A stretch of DNA of 64,000 nt from Micromonospora halotolerans (GCF_032108445.1 NZ_CP134876.1:5456001-5520000); one strand, 5' to 3'. Positions 1 to 8,838 are shown, numbered from the stretch's first letter. The notes: generated by a model not told the origin, from the letters alone. Numbers and translations: made by a program.

Positions 1-664
1 GGGTGAGGAAGACGTCGCACATCGGCGCCGACGTGAACCACTTGTGCCCGACGAGCCGGTAGGCGCCGTCCGGGTCGGGATGGGCGACGGTGGTGTTGGC
101 GCGGACGTCCGACCCGCCCTGCTTCTCCGTCATCGACATGCCGGCCAGCAGGCCCCGCTTGGCCAGCGGGGGGCGCAGCCCGAAGTCGTACGCCGTCGCG
201 GTGAGCAGCGGCTCGTACCGCGCGGCCAGGTCCGGGCTGTGCCGCAGCGCGGGCACGGCCGCGTAGGTCATCGAGATGGGGCAGCCGTGGCCGGCGTCGG
301 GTCGCCACACGTAGAACTTGGCCGCCCGGGCCACGTGGGCGCCCGGCCGTTCGTCGGCCCACGGCGCGGCGTGCAGGCCGTGGCCGACGGCCGTGCGCAT
401 CAGCTCGTGCCAGGCCGGGTGGAACTCCACCTCGTCGATCCGGTGGCCGTAGCGGTCGTGGGTGCGCAGCACCGGCGGGTGCTCGTTCGCCAGCCGCCCG
501 TGCTCGATCGCCGGCGCCGAGCCGCCGAGCCGGCCGAGCTCGTGCACCTCGGCGGCGGCCCAGCCGGCGCCCTCCCGGTCCAGCCCGTCGAGCAGCGCCG
601 GGTCGTCCGCCGCGTCGTGGTCGGCCAGCGGGGGAACCTGGTTGAACACCTCGTGTGTCGTCAC
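1..664 (-). CDS. AidB-type acyl-CoA dehydrogenase, N-terminal part (cut by window start)
   Basis: Flavin-dependent acyl-CoA dehydrogenase-fold protein of the AidB branch. About 221 N-terminal residues are visible, starting from GTG at 664; the C-terminal half lies outside the window. Seen: FNQVPPL near the N-terminus, a DREGAGW stretch, ELGRLGGSAPAIEHGRLAN, FHPAWHELM, and the block KRGLLAGMSMTEKQGGSDVR followed by a HKWFTSAP-like stretch. These match E. coli AidB almost motif for motif. AidB binds FAD and DNA and is linked to the alkylation response; other members work as isovaleryl-CoA dehydrogenases. The start codon overlaps the stop of the upstream TetR gene by four bases, so the two are co-transcribed and the regulator probably controls this gene. 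Which AidB activity applies here cannot be told. Confidence 0.88.
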   Translation of the reverse strand, partial: MTTHEVFNQVPPLADHDAADDPALLDGLDREGAGWAAAEVHELGRLGGSAPAIEHGRLANEHPPVLRTHDRYGHRIDEVEFHPAWHELMRTAVGHGLHAAPWADERPGAHVARAAKFYVWRPDAGHGCPISMTYAAVPALRHSPDLAARYEPLLTATAYDFGLRPPLAKRGLLAGMSMTEKQGGSDVRANTTVAHPDPDGAYRLVGHKWFTSAPMCDVFLT

Positions 665-1260
665 GGCGATACTCCCAGCGCGCGGTGGATGAACCGGATC
701 AGGTCGGGGATGGTGCCCGGGCCGGCGACCCCGGCGGCCAGCGGGCCGACCATGGCCTCGGCCAGGGCGCCGACCAGCGCGGTCGCGGTCAACTCGGTGT
801 CCTGCGCGGGCAGTTCGCCGCTCGCCACGCCCGCCGCCACGTGACCGGCGATCAGGTCGGCGTAGGCGCGGCGGAAGGTGAGCCGCTCGGCGTCGACCGC
901 CGGGTCGACCGGCTCGGCGAGCAGCGCGTACGCCAGCCGGGGGGACTGCAGGGCGCGGCCGGCGAACGTCTCGACGACGGCCGACATCCGCGCGGCGACG
1001 GTGGCCCGCTGCGCCGCGGCGCGCGCCACGGCGTCCACCTCCCGCTGGGAGGCGGTGCGGAACACCTCGGCGAAGAGGTCGGCCTTGGTGGGGAAGTGGC
1101 GGTAGACGGTGCCCGTCGCGACGCCGGCCCGCTCGGCGACGGCCGCGACCGAGCAGCCCGCGTAGCCGTGGCCGGCCATGATCTCCAGCGCGGCCGTGAT
1201 GATCCGCTGCCGGGAGGCGCTCAGCCGGGCCTTCACCCGCTCGGTGCTCCGGTACGCCAC
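661..1260 (-). CDS. TetR family transcriptional regulator
   Basis: 199-residue repressor with the usual N-terminal helix-turn-helix: IITAALEIMAGHGYAGCSVAAVAERAGVATGTVYRHF covers residues about 20-56, with the TGTVYRHFPTKADL recognition-helix signature. The C-terminal ligand domain is not recognisable in detail. The GTG start at 1260 has no clear Shine-Dalgarno sequence. Its stop overlaps the AidB-like start by four bases. A short imperfect palindrome 9-22 bases upstream of the start (1269-1282) could be its operator. The ligand is unknown; pairing with an acyl-CoA dehydrogenase suggests an acyl-CoA or alkylation signal, but that is inference. Confidence 0.9.
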   Translation of the reverse strand: MAYRSTERVKARLSASRQRIITAALEIMAGHGYAGCSVAAVAERAGVATGTVYRHFPTKADLFAEVFRTASQREVDAVARAAAQRATVAARMSAVVETFAGRALQSPRLAYALLAEPVDPAVDAERLTFRRAYADLIAGHVAAGVASGELPAQDTELTATALVGALAEAMVGPLAAGVAGPGTIPDLIRFIHRALGVSP

Positions 1261-1268
1261 TGAAGAAG

Positions 1269-1282
1269 TGAACCATCATTCA
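1269..1282. promoter_or_regulatory. candidate TetR operator
   Basis: TGAACCATCATTCA: imperfect palindrome (10 of 14 positions symmetric) just upstream of the tetR start at 1260. Size and place fit an autoregulatory TetR site. There is no experimental basis. Confidence 0.35.
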
Positions 1283-1473
1283 ATCCTTGTGCGCAAGGTC
1301 CGTCCGGTTGCGTCCCGCGTGCCGGGATCAGTCGGCCGAATCGGTCACAGCTTGGGCGCGGTCGCCCGTCATGATCTTGGTGTGACTCCACCGATCGGGT
1401 ACCGTCCCCTGTCACACCGTCGTGCACCAGCCCTGGCTGGCTGTCATACCAGGGTCGAACGGAGGGAACTGCC

Positions 1474-2292
1474 GTGACGTTCCAGAGCGCAGTCCGCAGG
1501 GCTGGCATCGTCGTGGCGATCGCCGCCCTCGCGGCGAGCGCGGGATGCGCCAAGAAGGAGGACGGCGAGACCCAGGCGAGCGGGGTCAAGCTCGTCGAGA
1601 AGGGCAAGCTCACCGTCTGCACCCACCTGCCCTACGCGCCGTTCCAGTCCAAGGACGCGAGCGGCAAGGTGATCGGTTTCGACGTCGACCTCATGGACCT
1701 GGTCGCCAAGGACCTGGGCGTCGAGCAGAAGATCGTCGACACGCCGTTCGAGGGGATCAAGTCCGGCCAGGACCTGAACACCGGCAAGTGCGACGCCGCC
1801 GCCGCCGGCATGACGATCACCGAGGAACGGCAGAAGGTCATGAACTTCTCCGACCCGTACTTCGACGCGACCCAGGCCATGCTGGTCAAGACCGGCAAGG
1901 CGTACAAGACGCTCGACGACCTGCGGGGCAAGAAGCTCGGCGTCCAGGCCGCGACGACCGGCCGCGACTACGCCAAGAAGGTCGCCGAGGAGAAGGGCCT
2001 GCAGCTCGTCGAGTTCGAGGACCTCGCCGCCGAGCAGCAGGCGCTGGCCAACGGCCAGATCGAGGCCGCCATCAACGACCTGCCGGTCTGGACCGAGTAC
2101 ATCAAGGAGCACCAGGGCGGCTTCGAGGTGGCGGCCGAGTTCGACACCGGTGAGCAGTACGGCTTCTCGGTGAAGAAGGACGGCAACCCGGAGCTGCTCA
2201 AGAAGATCAACGACGCGCTCGCCAAGGCGAAGCAGGACGGCACCTACAACACGATCTACGAGAAGTGGATCGGGAAGAAGCCGACCGCCTGA
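1474..2292 (+). CDS. polar amino-acid ABC transporter substrate-binding lipoprotein
   Basis: 272-residue family 3 solute-binding protein (glutamine/cystine/His-Arg type). The signal peptide ends in a lipobox ASAGC with the lipidated Cys at residue 25, so the protein is anchored outside the membrane. The mature part starts LTVCTHLPYAPFQ and has the diagnostic GFDVDLMDLVAKDLG, a middle segment GMTITEERQKVMNFSDPYFD, and ends IYEKWIG. GTG start at 1474 with GGAGG at 1461-1465. It is the first gene of a three-gene importer with the permease at 2372 and the ATPase at 3171. A strong hairpin follows the stop, which is common where a binding protein is made in excess over its permease. The exact amino acid cannot be read from the sequence. 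Confidence 0.93.
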   Translation: MTFQSAVRRAGIVVAIAALAASAGCAKKEDGETQASGVKLVEKGKLTVCTHLPYAPFQSKDASGKVIGFDVDLMDLVAKDLGVEQKIVDTPFEGIKSGQDLNTGKCDAAAAGMTITEERQKVMNFSDPYFDATQAMLVKTGKAYKTLDDLRGKKLGVQAATTGRDYAKKVAEEKGLQLVEFEDLAAEQQALANGQIEAAINDLPVWTEYIKEHQGGFEVAAEFDTGEQYGFSVKKDGNPELLKKINDALAKAKQDGTYNTIYEKWIGKKPTA

Positions 2293-2306
2293 GCCACCCA
2301 CCCGGC

Positions 2307-2333
2307 CGGAGGGCGCGCCCGGCGCGCCCTCCG
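2307..2333 (+). terminator. intercistronic hairpin between binding-protein and permease genes
   Basis: A 12-bp perfect stem (2307-2318 with 2322-2333) closes on a 3-base loop, 14 bases after the binding-protein stop and 38 bases before the permease start. There is no U-tract. It probably stabilises the 3' end of the upstream message or partly terminates transcription, giving excess binding protein. Confidence 0.7.
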
Positions 2334-2371
2334 CCCCGGCACCCCTCCGCACCTCCCAAGGAGCGCCGAAC

Positions 2372-3166
2372 GTGAAGCTGCGACGCCGCCAGCGAGAGCG
2401 GCTGTCCCTCTGGCTCCAGTACCTGGCCTTCGTGGCCGTCATCGCCGTGGTGATCCTCGCGGCGGACTGGGGCCGGCTGCGGGAGGCGTTCTTCCGCGTC
2501 GACATCATCGAGTCGATGTTCCCGACGGTCATCACCGTCGCGCTGCGCAACACGATCCTCTACACGCTGGGCGCGTTCGCCTTCGGCCTGGTCTTCGGCA
2601 CCATCCTGGCGCTGATGCGGCTGTCCCGGGTCGCCCCGTACCGGTGGGTGGCGACCGCGTACATCGAGCTGTTCCGCGGCCTGCCCGCGCTGCTCGTGCT
2701 CTTCCTGGTCGGCTACGGCATCCCGATCGCCTTCCCCGAGCGGGAGATCCCCGGCGGCGTGTTCGGCTCGATCGCGATCGGCCTCGGGCTCACCGCGGCC
2801 GCGTACATGGCCGAGACCATCCGGGCCGGCATCCAGGCCGTGCCGAAGGGGCAGATGGAGGCCGCGCGCACCCTCGGCATGTCGCACTTCACGGCCATGC
2901 GCACGATCGTCATCCCGCAGGCGTTCCGGATCGTGATCCCGCCGCTGACCAACGAGCTGATCCTGCTCACCAAGGACTCGTCGCTGGCCTACGTGCTCGG
3001 CGTGACCGCGCAGACCATCGAGGTCACGAAGTTCGGCCGGGACACGCTCAACGACCGGGTGAACGCCACCCCGCTGCTGGTGGCCGGGCTCACCTACCTG
3101 ATCATCACCCTGCCGCTCTCCCAGGTGGTGCGCCGCCTCGAACTCCGCTACGCCAAGGCTCGGTGA
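2372..3166 (+). CDS. amino-acid ABC transporter permease
   Basis: 264-residue integral membrane protein of the His/Glu/Gln/Arg permease family. Hydrophobic segments start at about residues 15, 58, 95 and 130. The EAA loop that docks the ATPase is clear: [30 protein letters not shown] (about residues 162-191), followed by [15 protein letters not shown], typical of GlnP/HisM. Start GTG with AAGGAG at 2358-2363. Only one permease gene is present, so a homodimer is expected. The stop is four bases before the ATPase start, indicating co-translation. Confidence 0.93.
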   Translation: MKLRRRQRERLSLWLQYLAFVAVIAVVILAADWGRLREAFFRVDIIESMFPTVITVALRNTILYTLGAFAFGLVFGTILALMRLSRVAPYRWVATAYIELFRGLPALLVLFLVGYGIPIAFPEREIPGGVFGSIAIGLGLTAAAYMAETIRAGIQAVPKGQMEAARTLGMSHFTAMRTIVIPQAFRIVIPPLTNELILLTKDSSLAYVLGVTAQTIEVTKFGRDTLNDRVNATPLLVAGLTYLIITLPLSQVVRRLELRYAKAR

Positions 3167-3170
3167 CCCC

Positions 3171-4010
3171 ATGACGTCCAGCCCGTCCCAGCCCGCCGTC
3201 GAGATCCGCGACCTGCACAAGTCCTTCGGGCCGCTCGAAGTCCTCAAGGGCATCGACTTCGAGGTCGGCCACGGCGAGGTGGTCTGCGTCATCGGCCCGT
3301 CCGGGTCCGGCAAGTCCACCCTGCTGCGGTGCGTCAACCTGCTGGAGGAGCCGACCGCCGGCCGGATCTGGGTGAACGGCACCGAGATGACCGACCCGGA
3401 CGTCGAGATCGACGCCGTACGCCGCGGCATCGGCATGGTCTTCCAGTCGTTCAACCTCTTCCCGCACCTCACCGTGCTCGACAACCTCACCATCGCCCAG
3501 CGCCGGGTGCTGCGGCGCGGCCGCGCCGAGTCCGAGCGGGTCGCGCGGGCCAACCTGGACCGGGTCGGCCTGAGCGACAAGGCCGCCGCGTTCCCGGCCC
3601 AGCTCTCCGGTGGGCAGCAGCAGCGCGTGGCCATCGCCCGGTCGCTGTCGATGGACCCCGAGCTGATGCTCTTCGACGAGCCGACCTCCGCGCTCGACCC
3701 CGAGCTCGTCGGCGACGTCCTCACCGTCATGCGGAAGCTGGCCGAGGACGGCATGACCATGATGGTGGTGACCCACGAGATGGCGTTCGCCCGGGACGTC
3801 GCCGACCGGGTCGTGTTCATGGACGGTGGCGTCGTGGTGGAGCAGGGCCCGCCGGAGGAGGTGCTGGGCGCGCCGCGGCACGAGCGGACCCGCTCGTTCC
3901 TCTCCCGGGTCCTCGACCCGACCCACGTCGCGCAGCTCGGCCGGCCCGGCGAGTCCGCCGAGCCGCTCGAGGCGCCTGGCCTGCCGGCCGACGACCGCCA
4001 CCAGCTGTGA
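3171..4010 (+). CDS. amino-acid ABC transporter ATP-binding protein
   Basis: 279-residue cytoplasmic ATPase of the GlnQ/HisP class that powers the importer at 1474-3166. Walker A is GPSGSGKST (residues 42-50), the Q-loop [13 protein letters not shown], the signature [15 protein letters not shown] from residue 145, Walker [13 protein letters not shown] and the H-switch VVTHEM. All catalytic motifs are intact. The C-terminus runs about 35 residues beyond the family core (after [10 protein letters not shown]) with low-complexity Pro/Glu content. Start ATG at 3171. Confidence 0.95.
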   Translation: MTSSPSQPAVEIRDLHKSFGPLEVLKGIDFEVGHGEVVCVIGPSGSGKSTLLRCVNLLEEPTAGRIWVNGTEMTDPDVEIDAVRRGIGMVFQSFNLFPHLTVLDNLTIAQRRVLRRGRAESERVARANLDRVGLSDKAAAFPAQLSGGQQQRVAIARSLSMDPELMLFDEPTSALDPELVGDVLTVMRKLAEDGMTMMVVTHEMAFARDVADRVVFMDGGVVVEQGPPEEVLGAPRHERTRSFLSRVLDPTHVAQLGRPGESAEPLEAPGLPADDRHQL

Positions 4011-4037
4011 CCGCCGCGGCGGTGTCGTACCCCTGGC

Positions 4038-4043
4038 TAGGCT
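4038..4043 (+). promoter_or_regulatory. -10 box for leaderless thioesterase mRNA
   Basis: TAGGCT lies 7 bases before the ATG at 4051. No Shine-Dalgarno sequence intervenes, so the transcript probably begins at or within a base or two of the start codon. Confidence 0.5.
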
Positions 4044-4050
4044 CGACCCC

Positions 4051-4473
4051 ATGGGAGATCCGTTCCGGGTGCGCGTCACCGTCCGCGGCTACGAACTCGA
4101 CACGCAGGGCCACCTGAACCAGGCCGTCTACCTCCAGTACGGCGAGCACGCCCGGTGGGAGTGCCTGCGGGCGGCCGGCATCCCGCAGGACCGGCTCCTC
4201 GCCGGCGGCGTGGGGCCGGTGGCCCTGGAGGTCACCCTGCGCTACCTGCGGGAGCTGCGCGGCGGCGACGAGGTGGACGTGTCCTGCGAGTTCCGCTGGG
4301 GCGAGGGGAAGACGTTCCAGATCGTGCAGGACCTGACCCGCCCGGACGGCACCCCCGTCGCCACCATCACCGGGGTGGGTGGCCTGCTGGACCTGGCCTC
4401 CCGGCGGCTGGTGCCCGACCCCCGTGTGCGGTTCCGCCAGCTGGCCAGCGACCCGGCGCCGCTGAACCTCTGA
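4051..4473 (+). CDS. acyl-CoA thioesterase, 4HBT hotdog fold
   Basis: 140-residue single-hotdog thioesterase. The signature YELDTQGHLNQAVYLQYGEHARWE carries the catalytic Asp (D17 from this start) and the GHLN turn of 4-hydroxybenzoyl-CoA thioesterase relatives. A second half, LEVTLRYLRELRGGDEVDVSCEF, fits the YbgC-like pattern. An open frame extends upstream, but ATG 4051 gives the family length and has a promoter-like TAGGCT just before it. Converges with the response regulator at 4479, five bases away. Substrate unknown; probably a cytoplasmic acyl-CoA. Confidence 0.82.
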   Translation: MGDPFRVRVTVRGYELDTQGHLNQAVYLQYGEHARWECLRAAGIPQDRLLAGGVGPVALEVTLRYLRELRGGDEVDVSCEFRWGEGKTFQIVQDLTRPDGTPVATITGVGGLLDLASRRLVPDPRVRFRQLASDPAPLNL

Positions 4474-4478
4474 GCCGC

Positions 4479-5129
4479 CTAGCGGCCGGCCCGCAGGTAG
4501 GCGAGCACGGCCAGCACCCGCCGGTTGGTGTCGTCGGCGGGCGGCAGGTCGAGCTTGGTGAGGATGTTCCCGACGTGCTTGCCGACCGCCGCCTCGGTGA
4601 CGTGCAGCCGCGCCGCGATCGCCCCGTTGGAGTGGCCCTCGGCGACCAGCGCCAGCACCTCCCGCTCCCGCGGCGACAGGGCCGCCAGGGGATCGCGGGG
4701 GCGGCGCAGCAGGTGCCGCACCACGTCGGGGTCGACCGCCGTGCCGCCGGCCGCCACCCGGCGCAGGGTGTCGGCGAACTCGGCGACGTCGGCGACCCGG
4801 TCCTTGAGCAGGTAGCCGACCCGCCGGCCGTCGCCGCTGTCGAGCAGCGCGGCCGCGTACCCGCTCTGCACGTGCTGGCTGAGCACCACCACGGCCAGGT
4901 CGGGTCGCTCCGCGCGCAGCGTGACGGCCGCGCGCAGCCCGTCGTCGCGGTGCTCGGGCGGCATGCGGATGTCGGTCACCAGCAGCTCCGGCCGGTGGGC
5001 GCGGGCCGCGTCGAGCAACTCGGGCGCCGTGCCCACGGCGGCGACCACGGCGAAGCCGAACCGGGTCAGCAGCCCGACCAGGCCCTCCCGCAGGAGGACC
5101 TCGTCCTCGGCGAGCACCACGCGGGTCAC
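4479..5129 (-). CDS. NarL/LuxR-type response regulator
   Basis: 216-residue DNA-binding response regulator. Receiver domain at residues 1-120 with acidic pocket AEDE (8-10), phospho-acceptor D53 in TDIRMP and conserved Lys in LLKDR. The C-terminal LuxR helix-turn-helix runs LSPREREVLALVAEGHSNGAIAARLHVTEAAVGKHVGNIL. The GTG start at 5129 overlaps the stop of the kinase gene by four bases, so this is the partner of the kinase at 5126-6415. The target genes are not evident; the pair's own promoter is the best guess. Confidence 0.92.
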   Translation of the reverse strand: MTRVVLAEDEVLLREGLVGLLTRFGFAVVAAVGTAPELLDAARAHRPELLVTDIRMPPEHRDDGLRAAVTLRAERPDLAVVVLSQHVQSGYAAALLDSGDGRRVGYLLKDRVADVAEFADTLRRVAAGGTAVDPDVVRHLLRRPRDPLAALSPREREVLALVAEGHSNGAIAARLHVTEAAVGKHVGNILTKLDLPPADDTNRRVLAVLAYLRAGR

Positions 5130-6415
5130 GGGCGGCACGGCAGCTCCACCCGGACGAGGGTAGGGCCACCGGGCGGGCTGGCGAGCAGCAACCGCCCGTC
5201 CACCGCGGCGACCCGGTCGGCCAGCCCGGTCAACCCGGTGCCCCGGGCCGGGTCGGCCCCGCCCCTGCCGTCGTCCTCCACCTCCACGACCAGGCGCCGG
5301 TCCGGGCGGGTGAGCCGCACCTCGGCGCGGGTGGCCCCGGCGTGCCGGGCGACGTTGCCCAGCGCCTCGGAGACCACGTACCAGGCGGTGGTCTCGACCA
5401 GCTCCGGGACTGGCCGGGTGAGCTCGGCGCGCACCGTGACCGGCACGGTGGCCCGGGCGGCCAGCTCGCCGACGGCGCCGGCCAGACCCAGCTCGGCGAG
5501 CTGCTGCGGGCGGATGCCCTGCACGATCCGCCGCAGCGTGACCATGAGCTCCTTGGCCTGCTCGTGGGCGATCGCCAGCGGCTTCGCGGCGGGGGAGTCC
5601 TCGGGCACGTCGAGCCGGGCCAGGCCGAGCTGGAGGGTGAGGCTGGTCAGCCGCGGCTGGGCCCCGTCGTGCACGTCCCGCTCGATCCGGCGGCGTTCCG
5701 CCTCGTACGCGCCGACCAGCCGGGCACGGGAGCGGGTGACCTCGCGCAGCGCCGGCCCGTCGGACGGGGCGCCGAGCAGCCAGCGGGCCACCCCGGCCTG
5801 GGCCGCGACGAGCAAACCCGCCAGATAGCCCAGCCCCGGCACGGCGAGCAGCGCCGCGACGGCGTACGGAACCGCCGCGCGCGGGCTGTCCACGGTGGTC
5901 CACCCGAGCACGATCCGGTCGGTGCCGCCGGCCACCCACGGACCCGCGAGCAGGAGGACGTCGAGCAGGACGAGCAGGGCGAACATCCCGTACGCCAGCG
6001 GCACGGCGCCGCCCAGCCAGGCCGCGTACGCCACCTCGCGCCACGCCGCGCCGGTGGTGTACCGGGCGGCCAGCCCGCGCACCCCGGGTCCCGGCAGCGG
6101 GCGCCCGTCGACCAGGCCCAGCCGCCAGCGGTCGACCACGGCCAGCGGGGCGCTCACCAGCGGGGCGACGGCCACCGCGGCCAGGGCGACGACGGTGAGC
6201 ACGACGACGAGGGGGAGGGCCACGGGGCGGCCCCGCTGCGCCGCGGTCACCACCGCGAGCAGCGGCGCCCCCACCACGAACAACCCGACCGCGAGGACGC
6301 CGGCCAGCGGCACGGTGGTGACGGCGTACGCCAGCGCGCGCCACGGCCAGGCGGAGATCAGGTAGCGGCGCCGGCGCAGGGCCTCCGCCAGGTGCCGGGG
6401 TTCGTCCAAGGTCAT
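5126..6415 (-). CDS. sensor histidine kinase with membrane sensor domain (NarL/DesK class)
   Basis: 429-residue inner-membrane kinase. The N-terminal 200 residues hold about six hydrophobic segments and resemble the Sensor domain (PF13796) found in actinobacterial kinases. HisKA_3 dimerisation motif ERDVHDGAQPRLTSLTLQLG has phospho-acceptor H249. The HATPase domain carries the N-box SEALGNVARHAGA, then EDDGRGG and GTGLTGLADRV. The last 50 residues are the ATP lid and end PCRP. Start ATG 6415; TAGCGT lies 6 bases upstream (6422-6427), suggesting a leaderless message. Overlaps its regulator gene by four bases. Signal unknown. Confidence 0.9.
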   Translation of the reverse strand: MTLDEPRHLAEALRRRRYLISAWPWRALAYAVTTVPLAGVLAVGLFVVGAPLLAVVTAAQRGRPVALPLVVVLTVVALAAVAVAPLVSAPLAVVDRWRLGLVDGRPLPGPGVRGLAARYTTGAAWREVAYAAWLGGAVPLAYGMFALLVLLDVLLLAGPWVAGGTDRIVLGWTTVDSPRAAVPYAVAALLAVPGLGYLAGLLVAAQAGVARWLLGAPSDGPALREVTRSRARLVGAYEAERRRIERDVHDGAQPRLTSLTLQLGLARLDVPEDSPAAKPLAIAHEQAKELMVTLRRIVQGIRPQQLAELGLAGAVGELAARATVPVTVRAELTRPVPELVETTAWYVVSEALGNVARHAGATRAEVRLTRPDRRLVVEVEDDGRGGADPARGTGLTGLADRVAAVDGRLLLASPPGGPTLVRVELPCRP

Positions 6416-6421
6416 GTCGTC

Positions 6422-6427
6422 ACGCTA
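6422..6427 (-). promoter_or_regulatory. -10 box for leaderless kinase/regulator mRNA
   Basis: TAGCGT on the minus strand ends 6 bases before the kinase ATG at 6415, with no Shine-Dalgarno sequence between. Confidence 0.5.
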
Positions 6428-6548
6428 GCCAGGCGGCGTCCGCGCAGCCCAGCCGTCTGGACCCCCTCCCGGGGTAGGCCTGGCCCTACCCTCATCCGGC
6501 CCGTCACGCCCCGTGCGCCGGTCGCCCCCCGCACGCTGGACTGGACGC

Positions 6549-7196
6549 ATGGATCGTGACCGTCTCGGCGCCGCCTGCTGGCTGCTCGCCGCACCCCTGT
6601 TCCTGGCCGCGAACGTGGTCGTCGGGCTGGCCTGGCGCCAGCCGCCGTTCAGCTGGGCCACCAACAACATCAGCGACCTCGGCAACGTGACCTGCGGGCT
6701 GTGGGACAGCACCCGGCCCCGCCCGGTCTGCTCGCCCTGGCACGGCGTGATGAACGGCGCGACGGCCGCCACCGCCGCCCTGCTCGCGCTCGGGGTGCTG
6801 CTCACCTGGCCGGCGCTCGGCCGCGGGGCCGCCGCCACGGCGTCGCGGCTGCTCACCCTCGCGGCCGCGGGCGGGTACGCCCTGGCCGCCGCCGCCCCGG
6901 CCGACGTCGACGAGAACCGGCACTTCCTGGCCGCACTGCTGATCTTCGTGCTGGGCAACCTCGGGATGCTGGTGGCGGCGCTGGCCCGGCGGTCGTCGGT
7001 GCTCGGCGGGATGCGGGCGGCCAGCCTGGTCCTCGGGTCCACCGGGGTGGCCGGCGTGGTGCTCTTCCTCGCGCAGGTCGACCTGGGCATCGGCGTCGGG
7101 GGCATGGAACGGGTGGCCGTCTTCCCGCTGCTGGTGTGGACCGTGCTGGTCGCCGTGCGGATGGTGCGGGCGGGGCGGGATCGACGCCTATCCTGA
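6549..7196 (+). CDS. DUF998 membrane protein
   Basis: 215-residue multi-pass membrane protein. It matches the DUF998 pattern: a first helix, then the conserved NNISDLG segment (here ATNNISDLGNVTCG) and the SPWHGVMNGATA stretch, followed by five more hydrophobic segments. Function of the family is unknown. ATG 6549 was preferred to an in-frame GTG at 6513, because the first hydrophobic segment follows immediately and the shorter start leaves room for the divergent promoters facing the kinase gene. Stop is four bases before the next gene. Confidence 0.72.
   Translation: MDRDRLGAACWLLAAPLFLAANVVVGLAWRQPPFSWATNNISDLGNVTCGLWDSTRPRPVCSPWHGVMNGATAATAALLALGVLLTWPALGRGAAATASRLLTLAAAGGYALAAAAPADVDENRHFLAALLIFVLGNLGMLVAALARRSSVLGGMRAASLVLGSTGVAGVVLFLAQVDLGIGVGGMERVAVFPLLVWTVLVAVRMVRAGRDRRLS
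7189..7194 (+). promoter_or_regulatory. -10 box for leaderless mRNA of the DUF1905 gene
   Basis: TATCCT sits 6 bases before the GTG at 7201 and overlaps the end of the previous gene. A separate start of transcription here is likely. Confidence 0.45.
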
Positions 7197-7200
7197 GCGG

Positions 7201-7488
7201 GTGGAGCTGGAGTTCAGCGGCGAGGTGTGGTTCTGGCGGGGGCCCGCGCCCTGGCACTTCGTCACGGTGCCCGACGAGCTGTGCGGGGAACTGGAGGCGG
7301 CCTCGGCGTCGGTCACCTACGGCTGGGGGATGATCCCGGTGACCGCGCGGATCGGCGGGACCGGATGGGCGACGTCGCTCTGGCCGAAGGACGGGCGCTA
7401 CGTCGTGCCGGTGAAGACCGCGGTCCGCCGGGCCGAAGGGATCGCGCTGGGCGACCGGGTGGACGTCCACCTGACCGTCACCCGGTGA
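7201..7488 (+). CDS. DUF1905 domain protein
   Basis: 95-residue cytoplasmic beta-barrel protein. It shows the DUF1905 landmarks: a start of LEFSGEVWFWRGPAPWHFVTVP, then YGWGMIPVTARIGGTGWATSLWPKDGRYVVPVKTAVRRAEGI, ending GDRVDVHLTV. Biochemical role unknown; family members occur alone or fused to YdeI-like domains. GTG start. Confidence 0.85.
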   Translation: MELEFSGEVWFWRGPAPWHFVTVPDELCGELEAASASVTYGWGMIPVTARIGGTGWATSLWPKDGRYVVPVKTAVRRAEGIALGDRVDVHLTVTR

Positions 7489-7503
7489 CGGACGGCGACG
7501 GAC

Positions 7504-8733
7504 GTGGCGCGGGACGGGGAACGGCGAGGTCCGGTCTGGCCACGCCCGCCCGCTCCGGCGCCGGCCGGGCGCCGGGTGACGCCGTTCGAGATCTTCTTCG
7601 ACCTCGTCTTCGTCTTCGCCCTCACCCGCATCATGTCGCTGATCGGGCAGCGGCCCACCCCGACCACCATGGTGCAGGGGCTGATCCTGCTCGTGCTGCT
7701 CTGGATCGCCTGGTCCTCGTACACCTGGTTGGGCAACCACACGCGGGCCGAGGTCGGCGTGGTCCGCGGCGGGTTCCTGATCGCGATGGCGGCGCTGTTC
7801 GTGGCGGCGCTGGCCATGCCGGAGGCCTGGACACCGGGCCCGGGCCTGGACGGGCCGCTGCTCGTCGCGCTCGCCTACGTGGTGCTCCGCGTCGTCCACC
7901 TGGGGCTCTACCACTGGGCGGCGGCCGGTGTGCCGGGGCTGCGGGCGCGGATCCGGTTCTTCGCGGCGGTCAGCGCCGTCGGTTGGGTGCCGCTGCTGCT
8001 CGGCGCGCTGCTGAGCGGGACGGCGCACGCGGTGCTGTGGGTGATGGCCTTCGTCATCGAGATCGGCGGGCAACGTCTGTCGTACGCGCGCCGTGGCACC
8101 TGGCCGCTGCGCAGCGCCAGCCACTTCACCGAGCGGCACGGCCTGGTGCTGATCATCGCGCTCGGTGAGTCGCTGGTCGCCGCCGGGGTGGGCGCCGCGT
8201 CGGCGGTGACCGCGCTGCCGGTCCTCGGCGTGGCGCTGATCGGCTTCGTGGTCACCGCCTGCCTGTGGTGGCTGTACTTCGACCGGGCCGGGCCGGCCGC
8301 CGCCCGCGTCCTCGCCGCGGCGACGGGGGACCGGCGGGACCGGATCGCCTCGGACGCCTACAGCCAGACCCACCTGCTGCTGATCACCGGGGTCATCTAC
8401 CTGGCCCTCGGCGTCGAGCAGGTGCTCGGCCTCGTCGCCGGGGTGCACGGCGGCGACGAGCACGGCGGCGCCACCAGGCTGACCTGGTCCGCCTCGGTCG
8501 CGCTGCACGGGGGCGCCGCGCTCTTCCTGGGCGGCCGGCTGCTCTTCCTGCGGCTCACCGGGCAGCCGGTCCCGCCGGCGCAGCCGGCCGTCGTCGTGCT
8601 GGTCGCGCTCCTGCTCCCACTCGGTGTGCTGCTGCCGCCCGCTGCGGCGCTCGGCGTGCTCGGCCTGCTCCTGCTCACCGCGGTCGCCGTCGAGCGGCTG
8701 TCCGGGCGGCGCGTCCCGTCCGCCGACTCCTGA
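7504..8733 (+). CDS. low temperature requirement protein A (LtrA) family membrane protein
   Basis: 409-residue protein with about 11 hydrophobic segments. The family hallmark VTPFEIFFDLVFVFALTRI is at residues about 25-43, and the second conserved block GQRLSYARRGTWPLRSASHFTERHGLVLIIALGESLVA is central. LtrA was named from a Listeria cold-growth mutant; its molecular role is unknown. GTG start with no strong Shine-Dalgarno sequence, 15 bases after the DUF1905 gene. Length is normal for the family. Confidence 0.9.
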   Translation: MARDGERRGPVWPRPPAPAPAGRRVTPFEIFFDLVFVFALTRIMSLIGQRPTPTTMVQGLILLVLLWIAWSSYTWLGNHTRAEVGVVRGGFLIAMAALFVAALAMPEAWTPGPGLDGPLLVALAYVVLRVVHLGLYHWAAAGVPGLRARIRFFAAVSAVGWVPLLLGALLSGTAHAVLWVMAFVIEIGGQRLSYARRGTWPLRSASHFTERHGLVLIIALGESLVAAGVGAASAVTALPVLGVALIGFVVTACLWWLYFDRAGPAAARVLAAATGDRRDRIASDAYSQTHLLLITGVIYLALGVEQVLGLVAGVHGGDEHGGATRLTWSASVALHGGAALFLGGRLLFLRLTGQPVPPAQPAVVVLVALLLPLGVLLPPAAALGVLGLLLLTAVAVERLSGRRVPSADS

Positions 8734-8785
8734 CGTACCGCCGCTCCGGCCGCGCGGAGCCGCCACCGGACGGCGGCCGGTACCG

Positions 8786-8838
8786 GTTGATCAACGACTT
8801 CTCCGCCCGGGTTTGAAATTCCCGCGAACCGGAGAAGT
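8786..8838. promoter_or_regulatory. palindromes upstream of the sugar-importer operon
   Basis: Two symmetric elements lie in the 151-base gap before the binding-protein gene: a perfect 10-bp palindrome GTTGATCAAC (8786-8795) and an inverted repeat of 9-bp arms, ACTTCTCCG at 8797-8805 and CGGAGAAGT at 8830-8838. They are candidates for operator sites of an unlinked sugar regulator, since no regulator gene adjoins the operon. Confidence 0.4.
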
